Source: Leisingera sp. ANG-M7 (GTDB taxonomy: Bacteria > Pseudomonadota > Alphaproteobacteria > Rhodobacterales > Rhodobacteraceae). From it: 64,000 nucleotides of DNA. The stretch spans positions 1-64,000 of the forward strand of contig NZ_JWLI01000001.1 in the NCBI RefSeq assembly GCF_000813965.1, written 5' to 3'. A program made the position numbers and the translations under genes. The notes beneath the pieces were generated by a model that saw only the letters and a program-made list of their open reading frames with translations, made no database searches and was not told where the DNA came from. Of this stretch, positions 60,458 to 64,000 are shown piece by piece; the stretch's first letter is position 1, and every line of letters starts with the position of its first letter.

Positions 60458-60751
60458 TGTGCTTTCATGATAATATTGCGCGCCAGGCATACGCTTTAAG
60501 CAGGCTGCCACCCTCCGCGCAACACCCGGCCGACCGTTTCCCGAAGCGCGCATCCAGCCCCCTTTGAAGTCCCATTTCTTCTGTCTTTTCAATGCGCAGG
60601 CTTGGACGTCCGAGCGCTTGCAGCTGCACACATCCGGGCCCATCAAACAGGTTCGGGACCCGCCCTGCGTACGCAGCGCTAGGCAAAAATTAAGACATAT
60701 CACGGATGCTGAATGGATATGTCGTGAAAAGGTACATCAAGGATTCGGAAT
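60458..60751 (+). other. non-coding region before the chemoreceptor gene
   Basis: About 290 bases without a supported gene. AT-rich near 60685-60720 (AAAAATTAAGACATATC), a probable promoter for the chemoreceptor; the SD before the ATG is AAGGATTCGGAATATG, weak. Confidence 0.45.
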
Positions 60752-62947
60752 ATGGGAATGCGTTTTCTGCAGCATCTCTCGATCAGAACCAAGATCGGGA
60801 TGCTCCTGGCGGCACCGCTGCTGCTCAGCTTTTGGTTCATCGGGCAAACCCTGCTCGACCTGCAACGGAAAGCCCAGGCCGACACGGTCTTCGCCGGCGA
60901 AGTGATGGAACATATGAGCAGCCTGGTCCACAATCTGCAATTGGAACGCGGGCTGAGCGCAAGCTATCTCGAAAGTGCCGACAGTTCCCCGCCGGAAAAG
61001 CTGGTCAAGGTGCGCCAGGAAAATGACGCCAAGATGGCCGCTTATCTCGAAGAGATCAGCCACATCGATCCCGCATCTTTGCCGTCCGAGTCAGCAGAGG
61101 CAATCGCATTTGCCAAGTCCGAACTCGCCCGCAAGAAAGACATCCGCCAGAAGATCGACACTCATTCCCTGAAGCTGGAGCAGCTGATTGCCTACTACAC
61201 GAACCTGAACGAGGCCCTCATCCAGACCGGCCTGGCGATGGCCAAGGGCATTGATGATCCCCTGATCTCGCAGGAGGCCGTGGCACTGTCTTTCTTCATG
61301 CGAGCAATCGACGCCGCGGGCTTGGAACGTGCCGCCGGTGCCGTTGGGTTCAAACATGGGTGGAAACCTGAAGACCGCGAAGCCTTCTTTGCCGATCATG
61401 AACTGTTCAAGGAACGTCTGAGCACTTTCAAGAACTTTGCAACTGCAGAGGACCGCGACGCCGTCAAAGATCTTTTCAGCGATCCTGCCATGAAGAAATT
61501 CGACGGGATGCGCGAATCGATTCTGCACGGCTCTGCCGGTGAAGCCGTGACGGCCGAGGATTGGTTTGCAGCCGCAACCAAGGCCATCGAGGTGCTGCAA
61601 AAGAAGGAAGTGCTGCTGATCGAGCATCTGGAGCGCGACATGGCAGCCTTTGATGCGCACAACAAGCTGATGCTGACAGAGATGGCCATCTTTGCCGCTG
61701 TCATGCTGGGACTGGTTCTGCTGTTCAGCGCGGTGATCGCCCGCGACATGACCAGGAACCTGTCGATCCTGAACGTGGCGCTGAAAAAGCTTGGCTCCGG
61801 CGAGACCGAGGTTGAGGTTCCAGGCGCGCAACGCCGGGACGAGATCGGCGCGGTTGCCCGCAATGTGGTGGACCTGCGCACCGTCACCCAGCGCAAGCAG
61901 GAAGAACGCGTGCAGGAGGAGAAAGACCGCCGCGAGGAAATCCTGAAAGTGACCGGCCGTATCGGCAGCGCTCTGGCGGACCTGCAGCACAAGCGGCTGG
62001 ACAACCCGATTTCGGAGTACTTTCCGGAGGAATTCAAATCGATCCGCATGGACTTTAACGACTCACTGACGTCGCTCAGCGCGGCGGTCTCCGTGATCGC
62101 CGAACTGACCAGCAGCGTCGATGAAAGCACCAAGTCGATTGCCGAGGCCTCGATGGACCTTGCTCACCGGACAGAGGCGGAATCGGCGACACTGGAAAAA
62201 ACCACCCATGCGGTGGGCGAGCTGACCGGCAATGTGAAGCGGACTGCAGAAAACGCCGGCCGCGCCGAAGAACTGGCGGACAGCGCCCAGCACGGGGTCA
62301 AATCCTGCGACGCTGTGGTAAAGGACACCATTACCGCGATGGACAAGCTGCAGGAATCCTCACAGGAGATTTCCCAGATCACCAAGGTGATCCAGGACAT
62401 CGCCTTCCAGACCAACCTGCTGGCACTGAACGCCGGGGTCGAGGCCGCCCGCGCAGGCGAAGCAGGTCGCGGTTTTGCGGTTGTTGCCTCGGAGGTGCGG
62501 ATGCTGGCACAGCGTTGCGCCGATGCGGTCCAGCAGATCGACGAGCTGACCGCCCGCAGCTCCGAACAGGTCAAAAACGGCGCGGCTCTGGTGGATCAGG
62601 CCGGACAGGCCATGGCCACCGTGAGCGAACAGGTCGTCGAGATTTCCTCGCTGGTTGTCGAGATTGCCGGCAACATGAAGGACCAGTCGGCGCAGATGAG
62701 CGATGTCAACACTGCCGTGGGCGAGCTGGAAATGATGGCTCAGCAAAACGCCGCCATGGCCGAACAGACCACCGCGGCGACGACATCCTTGTCCGATCAG
62801 GCGCAGGAGCTGCGGGAACAGGTCACCCAGTTCACATTAGGCTCCACGTCAAGCGCCTTGCCTGCACCCGAAGCACATCCGCCGATGGCTATCGACTTCG
62901 ATGAGGACGACAGCTGGGACCAGGACCTGAACGTCAGCGCCGCTTGA
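60752..62947 (+). CDS. methyl-accepting chemotaxis protein with NIT sensor domain
   Basis: A 731-residue receptor. N-terminal membrane helix ([21 protein letters not shown]), a periplasmic nitrate/nitrite-sensing (NIT) domain (about 45-290, with [15 protein letters not shown]), a second helix ([20 protein letters not shown]), HAMP (about 330-380) and an MCP signalling domain with the hairpin tip [34 protein letters not shown]. There is no NWETF-like C-terminal pentapeptide; the end is acidic ([17 protein letters not shown]). The signal may be nitrate, nitrite or another small anion; not proven here. Monocistronic. Confidence 0.93.
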   Translation: MGMRFLQHLSIRTKIGMLLAAPLLLSFWFIGQTLLDLQRKAQADTVFAGEVMEHMSSLVHNLQLERGLSASYLESADSSPPEKLVKVRQENDAKMAAYLEEISHIDPASLPSESAEAIAFAKSELARKKDIRQKIDTHSLKLEQLIAYYTNLNEALIQTGLAMAKGIDDPLISQEAVALSFFMRAIDAAGLERAAGAVGFKHGWKPEDREAFFADHELFKERLSTFKNFATAEDRDAVKDLFSDPAMKKFDGMRESILHGSAGEAVTAEDWFAAATKAIEVLQKKEVLLIEHLERDMAAFDAHNKLMLTEMAIFAAVMLGLVLLFSAVIARDMTRNLSILNVALKKLGSGETEVEVPGAQRRDEIGAVARNVVDLRTVTQRKQEERVQEEKDRREEILKVTGRIGSALADLQHKRLDNPISEYFPEEFKSIRMDFNDSLTSLSAAVSVIAELTSSVDESTKSIAEASMDLAHRTEAESATLEKTTHAVGELTGNVKRTAENAGRAEELADSAQHGVKSCDAVVKDTITAMDKLQESSQEISQITKVIQDIAFQTNLLALNAGVEAARAGEAGRGFAVVASEVRMLAQRCADAVQQIDELTARSSEQVKNGAALVDQAGQAMATVSEQVVEISSLVVEIAGNMKDQSAQMSDVNTAVGELEMMAQQNAAMAEQTTAATTSLSDQAQELREQVTQFTLGSTSSALPAPEAHPPMAIDFDEDDSWDQDLNVSAA

Positions 62948-62971
62948 CGCCGGCACCACCGCCCGCAAAGC

Positions 62972-63001
62972 AAAAAAGGGCAGCCTCAGCGGCTGCCCTT
63001 T
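62972..63001. terminator. bidirectional terminator between the chemoreceptor gene and aroB
   Basis: AAAGGGCAGCC / GGCTGCCCTTT with a five-base loop. On the minus strand it is followed by six Ts, a strong terminator for aroB; on the plus strand the T run is short. Confidence 0.88.
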
Positions 63002-63026
63002 GACTGTCTGCACTCTGTGCACCGGG

Positions 63027-64000
63027 TCAGGCATCTGCGCTACGCAGCACTTCCAGGACCATTTCCGGCGGCACGTCGCCGGTCACGAACGCCTCGCCGA
63101 TGCCGCGCGCCAGGATAAACCGCAGCTGACCGGCAACCACTTTCTTGTCCTGCCCCATCAGATCCAGCAGCGCCTCTGCCCCGGGCAGGTCGCCCGGAAT
63201 ATCTGCCAGGTCGGTCTTCATGCCCATCGCCTTCAGGTGCGCGCGCACCCGGCTGGGGTCTTCCTGTGAACAAAGGCCCAGCTTCGACGACAGTTCAAAC
63301 GCCAGCGCACAGCCAATCGCCACGCCCTCGCCATGCAACAGACGGTCCGAATACCCCGTGGCCGCCTCCAGCGCGTGGCAGAATGTATGACCCAGATTGA
63401 GCAGCGCCCGGTCGCCCTGCTCGGTCTCGTCGCGCACCACGATATCGGCCTTCATCTGCACTGACCGCGCCACCGCCTCGACCCGTGCTGCCACGTCGCC
63501 TGCAGCCAGCGCCGGACCGTTCTGTTCCAGCCAGGCAAAGAACTCCGCGTCGCCCAGCAGCCCGTATTTCACCACCTCGCCATAGCCGGACAGGAAATCG
63601 CGCGCCGTCAGGGTTTCCAGCACCGACGTGTCTGCCAGCACCAGAGACGGCTGGTGGAAAGCGCCAATCAAGTTCTTTCCTTGTGGTGCATTGATGCCGG
63701 TCTTGCCACCCACGGAACTGTCGACCTGCGCCAGGAGCGAGGTCGGGATCTGCACGAACCGCACGCCGCGGCGCAGCACTGCACCGGCAAAGCCCGCCAG
63801 GTCTCCGATCACGCCGCCGCCAAAGGCCACAACCACGTCGCCCCGTTCCACTTTCTGCTCCAGCAGCCATTCCACCGAGCGGGTGAACTGCGGCCAGCCC
63901 TTGGTGGCCTCGCCCGGCGGCAGCGCCAGCGCGGTCATCTCCACACCCGCGGCGGCCAGCCCGGCACGCAAGGTTTCCAGGTGCTTCTCCGCCACGGTCT
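63027..64000 (-). CDS. aroB: 3-dehydroquinate synthase, 5' end outside window
   Basis: Converts DAHP to 3-dehydroquinate, the second step of the shikimate pathway. About 320 residues are present; the frame runs off the right end, and the visible GTG (giving MAEKHLE) is an internal valine of the full gene, which should be about 370 residues. NAD-binding AFGGGVIGDLAGFAG, substrate loop VDSSVGGKTGIN, zinc ligands GEVVKYGLLGD, LNLGHTFCHALE and LLHGEGVAIG are all seen. Confidence 0.97.
   Translation of the reverse strand, partial: TVAEKHLETLRAGLAAAGVEMTALALPPGEATKGWPQFTRSVEWLLEQKVERGDVVVAFGGGVIGDLAGFAGAVLRRGVRFVQIPTSLLAQVDSSVGGKTGINAPQGKNLIGAFHQPSLVLADTSVLETLTARDFLSGYGEVVKYGLLGDAEFFAWLEQNGPALAAGDVAARVEAVARSVQMKADIVVRDETEQGDRALLNLGHTFCHALEAATGYSDRLLHGEGVAIGCALAFELSSKLGLCSQEDPSRVRAHLKAMGMKTDLADIPGDLPGAEALLDLMGQDKKVVAGQLRFILARGIGEAFVTGDVPPEMVLEVLRSADA

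Overview
The window reads as a chromosomal segment of a marine alphaproteobacterium of the Rhodobacterales, Roseobacter group (Leisingera/Phaeobacter-like; this rank is inferred from gene content, not from a search). Reasons: high GC; CtrA next to a SciP/DUF1153 protein; small roseobacter-type families (DUF6456, DUF6477, DUF1127); an MttB-like protein without pyrrolysine; and the alphaproteobacterial order pyrH-frr-uppS-cdsA-dxr-rseP-bamA-skp-fabZ-lpxA-lpxI-lpxB. Genes are dense on both strands. I saw no rRNA, tRNA, CRISPR array, prophage or insertion sequence.

Layout. 1-7.6 kb: the end of an RcnB-like periplasmic protein, an M20 amidohydrolase overlapping lipA, a lysine-rich coiled-coil protein, a peroxiredoxin, DUF6456 and DUF6477 proteins, and an MttB-superfamily protein. 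7.8-18.4 kb: guaA, a protein with two sulfotransferase-like halves, a DMT exporter, a FadL-type porin, an orphan P-loop protein, metA (with Glu111, which predicts acetyl-CoA use), an alpha/beta hydrolase, a DUF995 protein, ppk2 and a TetR regulator. 18.4-25.9 kb: a truncated globin overlapping a PAS-adenylate cyclase gene, a hexapeptide acetyltransferase, rplM-rpsI, a MocR regulator divergent from a DUF1127 gene, phosphatidylserine decarboxylase, a thioesterase and a crotonase lacking the usual catalytic glutamates. 26.2-37.5 kb: tRNA modification (trmFO, gluQRS, mnmA), hisI, an Fe-S scaffold-like protein, recG-ligA and sciP/ctrA. 37.6-49.9 kb: the envelope cluster for lipid A, outer-membrane assembly, isoprenoid precursor, phospholipid and undecaprenyl phosphate synthesis. 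50-64 kb: miaA, an AraC regulator, a complete oligopeptide-type ABC importer with a Tat-exported binding protein and fused ATPases, a CtrA-box-preceded membrane protein, a lytic transglycosylase, ssb, a NIT-domain chemoreceptor and the 3' part of aroB.

The genes mostly serve growth: envelope construction, tRNA modification, translation (S9, L13, ribosome recycling), nucleotide synthesis and DNA repair. Signalling genes sit among them: CtrA/SciP, the globin-cyclase pair and the chemoreceptor. Two membrane-type genes of 40 and 41 codons are annotated, one after recG and one between rseP and bamA.

The least explained elements are the globin-cyclase operon, three CtrA-like boxes sharing a similar spacer, a MocR operator surrounding its own start codon, a 36-bp palindrome after the ABC operon, a 12-bp-arm inverted repeat inside that operon resembling a roseobacter intergenic repeat, and the double-domain sulfotransferase. 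I see no clear multi-gene defence or mobile system.
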